From the NCBI RefSeq assembly GCF_018139145.2, contig NC_059478.1, positions 31,743,001-31,807,000 on the forward strand: DNA of 64,000 nucleotides. The letters are read 5' to 3'. The notes below the pieces were generated by a model that made no database searches, had not been told where the DNA came from, and was given only the letters and a program-made list of their open reading frames with translations. The DNA is from Gymnogyps californianus. Lineage: Eukaryota > Chordata > Aves > Accipitriformes > Cathartidae. Numbering within the stretch: the first letter of the stretch is position 1; every line of letters starts with the position of its first letter. Position numbers and translations under genes: made by a program. Below, one piece after another: positions 35,181-48,325 of the stretch.

Positions 35181-38100
35181 CCCCCAACAACCAAGCTAAT
35201 TAACACAAGAAAAAGGCTAAAGGAGATTTCCTGCAGTCCTGCTATTCCCCATCCATCACTATACTAGTAGGTATGCTACAAATACCTGCAAAATATGTTC
35301 TTCTGAGCCTGTTTCAGTTTACATTGCCCAATAAAGGTCCCCTTCTTCTCCTCAAGAACTAATGAATGAGAAGATTAACACGGGGGAAAAATACCCCAGA
35401 ACAGCCTCTGAGAACTGATCTCCCAACTATTATTTATGAACCAAGACTTGAACTAGTATCAAGCAGCTGGCTGAATTTGGGATCCGGCTCCCGTGAAGCG
35501 CTGCATCGCATCGGTGGAGTACCACGCACCCTCCGTCTCCGCTGCCGTCCCCAGAAGCCGAGAGGAACTCAGGCTCTTCCACAGTAAGTCCTCACATACA
35601 AATATGTGAAATCAATAGGCACTTAGAGTAATTTTCTATAACAATAGCACACCACATGATAAACAAATCAGTTCAGAGGAAGAGATGACTTTTTTATTAC
35701 TATATTCAATTTATCATTTAGTCTTTCCGCAGAATGGATTCAAAACAAAACCATGTGCATTTATGAGAAAGCTTCCAAGAGAAACAGCATCAGCGAACAT
35801 ATGGAAAAATTCATGTTGGGATTTTCTCACCCTGATGCCTCCCTCTTCCATTTTGCCTGCCAGAAACCACATGGTTTGACTATGGCCGCCTTATCCTCAA
35901 AGAGGAGGGAAAAAAAAAAAAAGGCATCTTCCTTGCCTGAATGAAATCCAAACTTGAGGTCAATTATTAGCAAAGACAAATCCTTCTGACATTTTCATGA
36001 GTTAGAAAAAAATCAAAGCAACTTTGATACCTGACTTGTCTCCATGGCATTCTAACTCCTGGGAAAGCTATCAACTAACCTGTCTGTGCTCTGTAGTTTT
36101 TCCCCTCATTAGCACTGCCGGTTAAGGGCATACCCAGCACTCCTTCAGTAGAAAAGCCTGGAGCCTTCACCACGTGCCCACCACAGGAAAAAAATGTGAC
36201 TGCAGTTCCCTGCTGTTCCCAAGAGGACTCACACCATCATTCCCTCCTTGAGCATGGCAGCTCCTGCTGCGGCTCCTCCTGCTCCAGCTCTACCTCTTCC
36301 AGCTGTGCTTTAGCAGGAAAAAAGTGAAACTGGCTTCACCTTTCAAGCAATAAATGTAAATATGGAGCTCAGGAGAGGGGTCAGGGCTGTGAACGCTGCA
36401 GGATGGGACAACGGAGAACCTGCCTCAGGAGGTGTTTCTGGATACAACATTCATCTCAACATTTGTAAGGCATCAGCTCTCCCTATACTGACACCTCAAC
36501 ACCTAATTTTGGGCCCTAAATTCCTCTCCAACTTCTAAGAGCGAACATTAAAGAGGAGGAATTCTTTTCAGCTTTGACTCCATGGAGCAGCCTTGTTTGC
36601 TCTTTTTCTCCTTTAAAAGCAAAAGCTTTCAGGAAAACATAGCTTCCAGGAATCACCGCATTATAGAGCGAGGTCAGAGGTCTCACTTTCAAAGCATGCC
36701 TTTTACATTGAAAACACTGGGAAATGTGCTCTCTTCCAGCAGGGAGGGAAAATAAAGTTGGTTGGAGGACCACTCATGCTAGATTTCTTTTCCCCTCCAA
36801 AGGCTCTCACAGGGCTGAGGCAATATATTCACAGCCCCATAAATTCATAAATGTTGACAAAGATATTATTTGGGATCAGCGGACTTCGTTCTTTCACCTG
36901 AGATCAGATTCCTTCTGCTTCTGAACAAAACAGCCCCTTCAGCTACCGTCAGGACACAAACCTGTCTGACAGTTTGTGCATCAAACTGCGTTGTCCACAT
37001 CAGAGCTGCTACAGAAATTATTCCACGCAGAAGAAAGAGAAGGAGCAATCAGCCACCATGCAGAACTCAGGATCCCAGGCATGCGCCCGCTCTCTTTGGC
37101 AGAGTTTCACATGCTAATGAGGAAGCGGCATATGTGTAACCTGCCTTAAGGACATACAGACGCAGACTACAGATTCATTATGGGATGCCCTAACTGGAAC
37201 TTCCCATTTCTGCAGAAAGAGAAAACGAGGTTTGTGTATTGCGCTGCACAGAGCCCTGGACACAAGGATGACCAGAAAAACATATAGTCCCTCATGGACA
37301 CGATGCTACCCATCTCTAACGTTCAGTAGTTGCGTGCTTTACTATAAACATCCACATTTGAGAAATGGCTCACTGTTTATTCAATAGAGCTCTGTAAAAC
37401 TTTACCGACACTCCAAAAATCTGTGACTTCCTCTTGCACTGATGATGAACATAGGTATAGCCACTTTCCAAGGGGAAAAAATAAAATAATAATTAAAAAA
37501 ATAAAGTCAAACCTAAAGTAATTCTCTCAGCACATTAGCCCTTCACATAGCAAGGAAAGAGACCCTGCTGTGCTATCCTCTCCTCCAGGTGACAGCAAGC
37601 TAAGCAAGAACTGCCAACAGCAAATATATTGTCCAGACCTCACAGCCAAATGAAAGATAGGAGGAGATATGGCTTGTCTTTGGGTGGAAGAACAGTAACA
37701 AAGACTTGCCAACACAGTGCTTTTATGGGAAGTTCTGTTTCCCTTGGGAAAGGCCTAGTCATTTGATTGCCCAAAAAATATTTAAGGATTACTACCCAAA
37801 ATAATTTCTTCTGCTACTGTAACCATATGTTTGTGGCTCTAACCAGGCTAAAAAAAATAATCACATCCTCATTACTGCAAGTACGGCCAGTCGCAACTGA
37901 AATATTAAGCTGTCAGACAGAATTCCCACTGCAGCCACTGTCTCAAAAGCCCCCGTCAGAGATGGTGCATCTCATCACAGCTTGTGCATCGTGTGAGGCA
38001 GCTCCAGGACCACATTTTGCCCACGTGAATTACAGTGCACTGAAAACAGGTCATACCGAAGTGTCAGATTCACATTTTCACAGGAAATTTGATTTAGGTT

Positions 38101-41100
38101 TAGTGGTACATATATTCCTTTTGTTTTAGTTTCCCACTGGGAGAGCTCATTAAATGAGCAGAAAACTTAGGACTGCTCCTAAGAGTCAGTTCTTCAGTGC
38201 AGTGAAACTCCCCAGGGCAGCTGCTCCTTGCTCTATGGCCAGTGGGTGCAAACACATTCTGCACGCCCCAAACCTGGCTGCCGAAAACGCAGGCACCAGA
38301 AATGACTGTAGGATTGCATTCAATTACTGGAAAAGAAAACAAAGCCTCTGCCCACTGCCTTTATTCTGTACTGAAAACCTGCAGTCATGACTACACTCAA
38401 AGGAGAGAGCACAATTATGTGTATCTTTTATTAACATTTACTATTTTGCTTTTTAAACTTCAACACACCTTAAAAACTTATGAAAACAGCAGTCAATAGC
38501 TCCAGACTCTGAATCCCAGTTGACTTACAGAATGGCTGAAGAGTTGGGTTAACCCTGATAGACCTGGACACTTTGGCTTTTTTTTTTTTTCCTTCTTAGC
38601 TTTTCATGGGCTAATTCAAGAGCAAAAGCTTTGTTTTCATGCCCATTTGCACCAGGTGCTGCAGTAACACAGAACAAAGTCCTTGCTCCTGACAGTGCAG
38701 CTTCAGGAGAGACATAAGACCAAGCACACAGAAACGGTGGGGTAAGATTCCACAATAGGCACTAGCACAGAGGAAAACCAATATTTATTGAGGTTTTGTA
38801 GGCACAAAGGTTAGTTTGCAGAAGAGAAATAAAAGGTTCTTTTGCAGATGCGTATAGCAATCTCCTCCCCACGAGTAACAGCTCTTATGAGGTGGCATAA
38901 AATATTGACTTGAAAATGGGTACTGGCATTATGTTGGTATTCAAAGAGTATTCATCACAGTAGGCTGCGAATCCATGACTAAGTCTCCTAGACCCTAAAG
39001 TAAAGGCTGGCACTACAAGGTGATTTCCATCGCGGTGATGGTATTTTTCCCAATGAGCACCACACGTGCGTAGATGCATGTCATTCCTTGCCCCCTCCCC
39101 GCCCCTAAGACAGGGTTGTGGTTTGGGTTTTTTTTTTCCTTAAGAAAGCAGCCAGAAACGGTGATGTTATCTTTGGATAGAGAAACACAAAGAACTTGCA
39201 TTCTATTTCCAGCTGGATCATCTTCCAGGACATCAATACCCACTAAAACGTTTAAAACAATTTATATACTCTTTATACTCTCTAAAAAGGAAACAGCCTT
39301 TAAAAGCTGAGTTACACACTATAATTACTCTAATTCTCTGCATCTGGCATTCAAAAGAACCCAAATTAAACACCACAGAGCACCTCAAGTGCATCCATGG
39401 AGCAATGAAGGTGGAATTAACTCCAAATTAAATGGGATGTCTTCAGAGACTATTGAACTACTATTCAAAGTGCATAGATTAAAACCTTTTTACGATATTG
39501 CACAGATTATTCCTCTTAGGGCAAGGTAAGTATAGTATTTTGAGATTTTGCTTAAACACTTCATAACCCTACTTGGACTACAGAAATGCTTAAATTGGAA
39601 AATCCTGGAGCTAAACACCATAAATATTGGAGAAGTTCTAGGCTGGATCAGCTCCAAACTGTGCAGCTTGAAATTAATCATTGATCTTCTGGTGAATAAA
39701 GACCTTTCTCCCTTGCTGCTACAGCAGAGGCAAACACAACCAGTACAGCACACGCAGCCACTACTGCTCTAACCCGCTGAATATCTACAGTGCGGTGAGA
39801 TTAGGACCTGTTGTTAAATTCAAAGTACGTGACTAAGGGAAGCTACAGAGCAAATTCTTCTAGGGTTATTTTAGATGTGCTACATCACATGTATAAAGGA
39901 TTTATGAAGGAGCTGCTGTGCTCTTCATCCTCAGTGCAATACAGCCGGCGACCCAAACGTCCCACAGCTAGCAGATTCAGATTTGAAAGCAGCGCAAGTC
40001 CAAGATGGGTCACGTCAGACCCACACACTGTCTCTGCTCAATTGATCCGTGTGGATGCAGCAGCCTTTTCCCACTAATCCAGGTGTCAGATATCTAAAAA
40101 CGTGGAGGACTGCTGCCTACAGAAGTAAGATTTACAGGTCTAATAATGTAGTCCACCTGCTTAAAATTGAACGGGGCTCATTTTAGTTCAAAGATGTAAA
40201 CTCTGCTCACCGTGCAACCGTATCATAACACGTAGAAAAGCACATTGCACATAAGGAAGCAGAAGGACAGTCTCTTCAAAGGATGCACCCAAGAGCAACC
40301 TATGTCTTCGAGCTGGCAAGAAAGACAGGCAGGATGCAGAGAAGATTGCAGCTGCTTCCCATCACTGATCTACAAAAGGAATCAGGTTTTCAGGATCTGA
40401 AGCATATGGCAAGTAAGCCACAAGCCACACAGATGTCTAGCAAAGGACAATCCACCCACCACCTTCACGGCATGCCCAGGACTCTGCCTCCTTGTCATCC
40501 ATCAGAAGAAGAGTACAGAGGTGAGAAGACTGAGGAAGGGAATTCACCTTACTCTAGCTTGGAATTGTGCCATAATTTGAGCTGCTTCACCAGAAAGAAA
40601 AGAAGAAAGAATATATCACTGAGAAAACTGGCAAAAAAAAAAGGTCACACTTTTGCACCTGGGAACAGACTGCGAGTCAAGTGAATTGTACTTATGTCAC
40701 AGAGCAGCCCGGTCACAGCAACCTGCAGCACATCCTAGTTCTTCAGGTTTGCAAATGTTATTGATTTATCTACATGGCTCTTTATAAACAGTCATCCTAC
40801 AACCCGCACAGAAATAGCAACAGCTAATAGATTCTCAGAGGATAAATAGCTGAAAGAAACTATCTGGGGGATGAATTTACATTTAGCAAGTACAGAAATC
40901 TCATTCTAGAAGTCTTGAGTATAATTATAGCATTTCTTCTTGATACTCTCTCCCTTTGCAAGACTATGGCAATTGTGTGTGTGTAACCAGAAGCCATTAC
41001 AACAAATTGGTTAATTTTAATGAACGTGCTCGATACAATGTTTAACAACAAAGTATATATAAATGTGAGGACAGTACATATAAATGGTTCAAGGGTTCAG

Positions 41101-41539
41101 AAGAAAAATGTGGCTACCCTCTGCCATACGTTGTCTGGGCCTACAGCCGAGAAAGATGCAAGCAAAGCTATATACATGTGACTGCAGAGGTAGTCCCCGG
41201 TCCTTTGTTTGGTGTCAGATTATTTCATCAGATTTAAATGTCATTCTGCTACATGTGCTGTAATATATTGTTTGCTGTAATGCACTGATGATAACATTTG
41301 TGATGAAGGCAACATCATCCAACTACCTTTCTCATCTGTTCTTTTTCCGTCTTGTCAGTGTACAGCCATGGAGGTTATTTTGCGGCATCTTTTTATATTT
41401 CATGCTTTGTCTGTCCATAGGCTTATCTTGCTTTACCATAAATTGTGCAGCCTGCTTATCTGTCTGTGCTCTTAATCTATGTGATGTATTCGGAAGTATT
41501 ATAGGTTGCTTACCTCCTCTGCTCTAACTCTTTGTTTCC
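35181..41539. other. Unique DNA, no supported gene
   Basis: No recognisable repeat or gene. Homopolymers include A13 at 35910-35922 and T13 at 38578-38590. The frame at 40283-40684 (133 codons) is rich in basic residues, has no motif I know and sits in AG-rich DNA. Other frames are short and shared between strands. Confidence 0.5.
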
Positions 41540-42860
41540 CAGTTCTGTATCACTGTATATTTTTTTTCTTATCCTGCTGCAAATTCCCCTTTCCAGGTTA
41601 TTAACATATGAAGCATTTACAATTCCTTCTGTCGTTTCTATGCCGATAACTCAAAATTGCTTCAAGTCTTCCAAGTGAAATCCTAGCCTCTGAAGTAGAG
41701 GCTAGAGACACCTGCCCTTCTCAGCTACCAGAAAAAGATGAGCCTTTGAATGCTATGTGGTCTAAAGACAGCTTTACCAAACTCCTAATATATTTTGACT
41801 CTCTCTTTTAGCTACTGACATGGGTTCCTAAAAAGAATTAATTAGATACTGCATGTGATTATGTAATTCTGAATGAATACTAAATTATCCTGATTTAAAA
41901 GAGTTTTCCATATTATATCGTATTTACGCTCTTGCAGAATTTCTTCTCTCCCATTCCAAAGTCAGATTTAAAAACCAGATTTTTCTTGATCCTGTTTATG
42001 AATGTGTTCCCTAAGGGTCTTTGAAAATTTATCAATGCCTTCCCACATGTAAAACAATCCAATTCTACAGTTTTCTCAATCCCAGCTCTTTTATGTTAAT
42101 TCTATCTCTTAAGTTTTCCAATATAGATTTCAATACTTAAGGACTGTACTTTCTGGTGCAATTTTTTTTTTTTCCCTCTCTTCATTCCTGCTTTCTTTTA
42201 AAAGCTCAGAAATTTACATCAATTTCTTATGGCATTTATCTCCCATTTCCCTGGCAACAAAGAGACAAAGAATTATTATTTTTTATTTAGGCACTAAGTA
42301 ATCAAACCAGTCCTATTCAGCAAAGCATACGTGCACATGTCTGTGTTGCATCAATGTAGTTAAACAGTATTTCACTCTGGCCTTAGTTAGTAAATAACCT
42401 TTACAAGTTCTTGAAGCCCTGACATTTTACGTTCAAGGATTTGACAAATGCCTTATTATTTACATCTATCTTTTATGCACCTTCCCTTCAGTCTCCACAT
42501 CTGCTTTCCACACCATATGTATTCTTTCTCTTTGCTTCATAATCTTCCTTATCACTGTGTTTTATTCGATACATGCTTTATCTATACTTTGATAACTCTT
42601 ATTCTTCCCTCTTCATTTGTATAGAGAGCATTTTAAATGGCTGTAAGCTACCTGATTGAATAGACTCAGAACAGTTCAACATATGATGCTTTACGTCCAG
42701 TAGCTTTTAGCTTCTCTGTTATATTCATACACCTCGCTCCTGTTCATCTGCTCTTTACTACATTCTTCCAAACTTTGGTCTACAGAATTTACGCATCCTT
42801 ATTTCTCTTCCTTTTGGTTGTATCTTATATTCATCCATCCAAAGCATTTACAGACACTCA
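41540..42860. other. Strongly pyrimidine-rich plus strand, no gene
   Basis: Over about 1.3 kb the plus strand is markedly richer in T and C than in A and G, with many CTTT, TCTTCC and TTTCTC words and a T12 run at 42162-42173. No frame of note is open. An old minus-strand LINE body would look like this, because LINE sense strands are A-rich, but I recognise no CR1 or L2 phrase. A strand-biased mutation pattern is another possibility. Confidence 0.5.
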
Positions 42861-45800
42861 TCACCACACATCTAAATGCCAATTGATTAAATTACAGCCA
42901 GTATTCTTTGGATACCCTCTCACCTCCTCATCCAATTGTGTCTAGGCACTACCGAAAATGAAAGGTCAGATGCTGCCCCTAATCTGTTTGCACAACTCCC
43001 CGTGGAGCCCAGGGTGACTCATTCCTACACAAGGTCTTCCAGCCTGTCACCCTGTTACGAGAGTGGTTTACAGCAGATGAAGTGAGCTGAACAAAGAACC
43101 GAGTCAGGCCCCACACTCCCCAGAGCACAAGGTAGCGTATGGGTCTGCATTAAGTGGACACTCGTGACCCATCACATATGCTGACAGTCCCCAGTCCTGC
43201 AACCATTTCTACGTGGGGGGCCCCGGATCTACGCAGAACCTGCCGATGCCAAGCACGAGATGCAGGGTGTGCTGTAGTAACACACCTCCGTCACACAGAG
43301 GACAGGGAGCCTGCCAGCGCGGAGACATCTGTGTGCACAAAACCTGTTGCAGAGGGAGGGTGGAAGTTGCAGGCAGTGAAAACCAGACAAACTTGTGATA
43401 GAAATGGAAGGTAAGGGAGGATAAAGGCCCCAAATGTGCATCTCAGCATGCCGAATGCTAGTTATAGGTCACCACCTAGAAAGAAAGATGGCACAGTGGC
43501 GCTGGTCCATGCACGTTCGAGGACTGACAATATTCCTTCCACAAAGGGCTTGCATCAGTTTTTCGACTTTACACTGAGCTCCATCCCCTACAAACACCCA
43601 TGTGAGCTCCAGTCAGAGAGTACAGCTCACCAAATCCTAGCACTTGCTTTCTCTCTGCGAAAGCAGCGAGATGCTGCAAGCTCAGGGCTTCACCATGTCA
43701 GCGTTCACTGCAGCTAGCAATGTGTAAACCATGCCCCCACCAGCAGCTTCATTTTGAAGTGGCTTTTAACCAAAGCTGGGGGCCACTAGCCTGTGAATGC
43801 CACAAAGCTGATCAACAGCCACCTGTAGCACCTTTGGCAGATGAATAGGAACTTATTTTAAAAATAGAGCTATTGGGGTGGGGGGCAGTGCGTGGAAATC
43901 ATCAGCGTCATTTTCCAGTTCCAGTAACAGTGCCATCCGGGCCACAACCCCGTAACACAACAATGTTAATATACTTGCTGTCTCAATAGATGCTGCCACA
44001 GCCTGTCCATGTGGTCTTGGGCACATAAATTACCTAATCAGACTTTAGAGGAGGTTTTTCATCACCGTCTACCCACATGAAACACATTCACTGAAAGACA
44101 GTCCTGCAAGGAGGCAGCCAGGGGAGCATCTCTGCTGCTGGATCCAGTCCAGCTAATAGGGATTATACTCACCAGCCACCCAAGCTAAATTCACGGATGC
44201 TTGTACATCTAAGGATCTTGAAAATAGGGTACTAAGTGGACTACAACATTTTATTGAAGCCGTGACTAATTTTCCAACTCGTAAAGCCCAGTGGGTCTTA
44301 GTAGCCCATGCAGGCAGGCCTGTCAAAATGTTTTCATACTGCCTGAAAAAATGTAATTGCCAATTGCTTTTTCTAGGGTTGAAATTCAGTATTAAAACCA
44401 CGTATTACCCAAATACAGTTTCCAAAGGAACTGGGGATTCTAATAGTCTAATGACTGTCTCCTAGAGTTCATTTTTCACTTTTCAATAATTGGTTTTTCA
44501 GTTGCATTTGCATAGAGTACATGTAAAATTCCATAGCCCATTAAGTTAATCACAACATGAAGCTAATAAGCATGGACGCGCAAAGACATACCTAAGCCTA
44601 GATCAATTTTTGAAGCGGTGATTTGAAGTTGCAGCAGAATAACTGCTCCTCAAGCCTGCCAATTTGATAGGTAAGAATGAGTTTTAAAGAATTGAAATTT
44701 TACACTGCTGAGAATAACCCGTAGTTATTCAACATACTCATCTTCTAAAGAAAAATGAAGAAAAAAAATTAACAGAAAGAAAACACAACACACTTTGAGA
44801 AGAGGATTTTAGTGATAGTTCAAGCAATTTAACTAGCAGTTTCCCTTCCGTGCTTGCTTTTCCCCTCTCCATCCTCCACCCAACAGCATCTCTCCCACAA
44901 CAGGCTGAGTACATTAAGGAATGATGCTCTACAGCGTCCAGCTCTGCACGGCTTCTCACAAGTACCACTCTTCAAGTGCTCTTAACCACCACATTTCCAA
45001 TTACACCTCCACCCAACGTAACTCTGAGGAATGCCCATATATCAGCAGGTTCCTTCAGTTCTCACAACCTGGCTTGGATTTGCATTTTTCCAGCCCCTAT
45101 AGCCGCCGAGTGGCTGCACACATGCATTGTCACTCTTTACGCTTTACTCCAGCTGGCCCAAAACCCACCTACTGATCACAGACAGGTTGTCCAACCCTGC
45201 CCAGGAGGCTGGAGCCATCTCCTAACCCAGCACAGAAGGCACGCGCCTCTCCTGCCTTCGGAAAACAGGAGATTTCCACGGGAAAGTTTCCACTTTGCCA
45301 CTTCGCAGAACGGTTCTGTGCCGCCGGCTTCCCATCTGCCTGCCTGGAAGGCTTTCGCTCCATCCTGTTCTTCGAAAACAGGGTTTTGTTCTGGAAAGCC
45401 ATGCCTGGGAAAAAACAACCTCATCTCTTTTTTTTTTTTTTAAATAGTGTTTCATCCTGATGCAGAATAGGAATTTTTTTTTTTTTAAATACGCCCTTTC
45501 TCCCATGTGAAAAAGGGATTTCCATTTTCTGGCAAGGTCTATATGCAAGGACTCAAACAGAATAGATGATGTCAGAGCTTAAGAGCTTTTGGGATGATAG
45601 TTTTGTGGCGGCAGAGCTGCTCTCTTTTGAAGCTTAAGGATTTGAACGAAATTATGGGAACGTAGCCAGAGGCAGCTTTTTAGTGTTGGCTTTAGAGGGG
45701 TGGAGGCTTGGCAAGAGAAGAGACATCATTGCTTTTCTCAGCAATAATATTAAATACATTTGAAGGCATTTTCATGTTTCTCTGTTGATTTGCAGAATGA

Positions 45801-46384
45801 TATGTTATTTAAAATGTATAATATACATGAAGAATCAAGGTGTTGTTTGGTAGAAGGTGCTTTCCTCTGACGGGAGAAGCACCAAACCATTGACTTGAGT
45901 ACTCTGGCTTTTCCTAGGAGGTTCAACAGGATTTGGCACAGGTTTCTCTTTAATGCCATGGCTACTCTTTATTTCTCTGCAATTATTCAGATATGAAGCC
46001 TTAATTTTGTTTTTGTTAATCATGACATCATGGATGGAAAGAGGGCAAAGCAAGCAGCCCCAGAGGGAAATAAAAATCAATCCAAGCTGCTCATTAAAAG
46101 GTAAACCGTCAATAATCTTTGTCAGGCCTTTTTATCTTGGGTTTTAGCACAGTGTGATCCCTAAGGCAGCATGTGGTATTGAGATTTAAAATGGCTCCTA
46201 CTTTTCACATCTCTATCGGGAAGATTAACTCCTTCAACACAGGCTGAAATTACCCCGATTCTAATCAGCACGTAAAAATGGTACAGGATTAAAGGGATCA
46301 TTTTGTAACAGCTTTTCTGTATCTGTGCTGACAGAGAAGGAAAAAATCAGCTTCTGAACTTGATTGAAATGCTGCAATATATCA
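42861..46384. other. Unique DNA, no supported gene
   Basis: No confident repeat. Two T-rich runs of 14 and 13 nt lie at 45428-45441 and 45474-45486, each followed by AAATA. Frames on both strands at 44.98-45.55 kb (up to 155 codons) occupy the same GC-richer patch and have no recognisable domain. Confidence 0.5.
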
Positions 46385-46420
46385 GCAATATCTCCACAGA
46401 TAGAGCCTCCACAATGAAAA
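46385..46420 (-). mobile_element. Possible CR1 fragment (antisense)
   Basis: AATATCTCCACAGATAGAGC followed by CTCCACAATG resembles the antisense CR1 3' region ('aatatctccacagatggagactccacaacc') at most of about 30 positions. The neighbouring sequence on either side does not clearly continue the match, so chance similarity is not excluded. The fragment at 61.2 kb shows the same region more convincingly. Confidence 0.33.
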
Positions 46421-47161
46421 CTCAGATCAAAATCTGACCATTTTACACTTCAAGCTTTTATATATATAAAAAGATCTAAGTGAACACGTGGGTTTTTCCT
46501 AACATTTCTATTTTTTACATAAATAACTTGCTCTCTAATTTAGGCAAACACCATAAAAGTTTATTTGTAAAGTTTATTTATCTAAATACTTGACACCAAG
46601 ACTATAGATTCTTCTATCAGTTTTCTGGGAACTGAGCCTCTATAACACAACTTCGTCTTTTGAACTCCTATCATATCATTAACATCGGACCAATTACAGA
46701 AGTGATGACAGCTCATTTCAGTAGGAATAGTGTTGTTCCATCCATGTACCACATATTATGAAAAATAAGCTTCCCAAAGAAACATTTATTGTGTTCTTTG
46801 CCACAATGCTTTAAGCAGACCGCCAGCTATCTTCACCGATGTGTCTTCCTCCATGGATTTACTGCATTGGATAAAGCACCATTCAAAATCATGGTTTTTT
46901 GTTTTCCTCTTATACATAAGCTTTGGTTTGAAAATTTAAGGGGTAGGTTATGGAAAGGTGTGGCTACTGCATACACAGATCAAGTCTAACTGTTACCTCA
47001 TGCTACAAGCAGGGATTTCCATATACGAATGGAGTAACAACTAAATCTGGTTTCCACCTGCTCCAGACTTCTTGGACTAAGGACCTTGGTGCACGGGAAG
47101 CAAACATCTCTGTTACACAGAATAACTTATCTGAATAGTGAAAATATTAGATCAATAGATC
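46421..47161. other. Unique DNA, no supported gene
   Basis: AT-rich sequence, including TATATATATAAAAA near 46460-46473. No gene or repeat family is recognised before the LTR that starts at 47167. Confidence 0.5.
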
Positions 47162-47166
47162 CAATT
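47162..47166. repeat. Target-site duplication, left copy (CAATT)
   Basis: CAATT directly precedes the LTR start TGTATTGGG and is repeated exactly at 48321-48325 directly after the LTR end. A 5-bp duplication fits class II or III endogenous retroviruses. Confidence 0.9.
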
Positions 47167-47499
47167 TGTATTGGGTTTGCATGGCAAGGTTTTGGTAGCA
47201 GGGGGGCTACAGGGGTGCCTTCTGTGAGAAGCTGCTAGAAGCTTCCCCTATGTCCAATAGAGCCAATGCCAGCAAGCTCCAAGAGAGACCCACCACCGGC
47301 CAAGGCCAAGCCCATCAGCAACAGTGGTAGTGCCTCTGTGATAACATATTTAAGAAAGGGAAAAGAAGTTACAGGGGAGTTGCAGTTGCAGCCACAGAGA
47401 GGAGTGAGAATGCGAGAGGAACAACTCCGCAGACACCAAGGTCAGGGAAGAAGGAGGGGGAGGAGGTGCTCCAGGCACCGGAGCAGAGATTCCCCTGCA

Positions 47500-47905
47500 G
47501 CCCGTGGTGAAGACCCTGGTGAGGCAGGCTGTCCCCCTGCAGCCCATGGAGGTCCACAGGGGAGCAGATATCCACCTGCAGCCCGTGGAGGACCCCACGC
47601 TGGAGCAGGGGGATGCCTGAAGGAGGCTGTGACCCCGTGGGAAGCCCATGCTGGAGCAGGCTCCTGGCAGGACCTGTGGACCCATGGAGAGTGGAGCCCA
47701 TGCTGGAGCAGGCTTGCTGGCAGGGCTTGTGACCCCACGGGGGACCCACGCTGGAGCAGTCTGTTCCTGAAGGACTGCACCCCGTGGAAGGGACCCATGC
47801 TGGAGCAGTTCGTGAAGAACTGTAGCCCATGGGAAGGACTCGCGTTGGAGAAGTTCATGGAGGACTGTCTGCCGTGGGAGGGACCCCACGCTGGAGCAGG
47901 GGAAG
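47500..47905 (+). repeat. Minisatellite of about 48-bp units inside LTR B
   Basis: The motif CCCATGCTGGAGCAG or a close variant recurs with starts near 47645, 47697, 47745, 47794, 47839 and 47885, spaced 45-52 bp, with looser units upstream. Between motifs lie variants of 'aggactgtagcccatgggaaggga'. The diverged LTR at 4850-5621 has a shorter version of the same block. Confidence 0.85.
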
Positions 47906-48127
47906 AGCGTGAGGAGTCCTCCTCCTGAGGAGGAAGGAGCAGCAGAAACAACGTGTGATGAACTGACCCCAAACCCCCCTTTCCCATTCCCCTGCGCCGC
48001 TCGGGGCGGGGGGGAGGAGGTAGAGAAAATTGGGAGTAAAGTTAAGCCTGGGAAGAAGGGAGGAGTGGGAGGAAGGTGTTTTAAGATTTGGTTTTATTTC
48101 TCATTATCCTGCTCTGATTTGACTGGT

Positions 48128-48133
48128 AATAAA
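48128..48133 (+). terminator. Polyadenylation signal of LTR B
   Basis: AATAAA in the 3' part of the LTR, followed by TTTTTTCCC and TGAGTCTGTTTTGCCC, a GT-rich downstream element. The signal is kept in the older copy at 5236-5241. Confidence 0.6.
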
Positions 48134-48320
48134 TTAAATCAATTTTTTCCCTAAGTTGAGTCTGTTTTGCCCATGATGGTAACTGCTGAGTTATCTCCCT
48201 GTCCTTACCTCGACCCACGAGCCTTCCGTTGTATTTTCTCTCCCCTGTCCAGCTGAGGAGGGAGAGTGATAGAGCAGCTTTGGTGGGCACCTGGCATCCA
48301 GCCAGGGTCAACCCAGCACA

Positions 48321-48325
48321 CAATT
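48321..48325. repeat. Target-site duplication, right copy (CAATT)
   Basis: Exact repeat of 47162-47166, marking the right edge of the LTR B insertion. Confidence 0.9.

Larger units (their letters stand above)
47167..48320 (+). mobile_element. Solo LTR family B, complete
   Basis: A complete LTR of 1154 bp. It begins TGTATTGGGTTTGCATGGCA and ends GGGTCAACCCAGCACA, so the TG...CA ends are intact, and it is flanked by CAATT on both sides. No internal retroviral sequence is present, so it is a solo LTR. In order it contains a TATA-like CATATTTAAG near 47345-47354, a GC-rich tandem block of about 48-bp units (about 47500-47900), a G-rich stretch near 48002-48015, an AATAAA signal at 48128-48133 and a GAGTCTGTTTTGCCC phrase. 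Plus and minus frames of 150-220 codons lie in the tandem block because 48 is a multiple of three. They are not host or viral genes. Confidence 0.95.

Noticed and set aside
47266..47928. A 220-codon plus-strand frame, and 150-180-codon minus-strand frames over the same bases
   Set aside because: They lie inside LTR B, where tandem units of about 48 bp keep several frames open. The translations are repetitive and are open on both strands.
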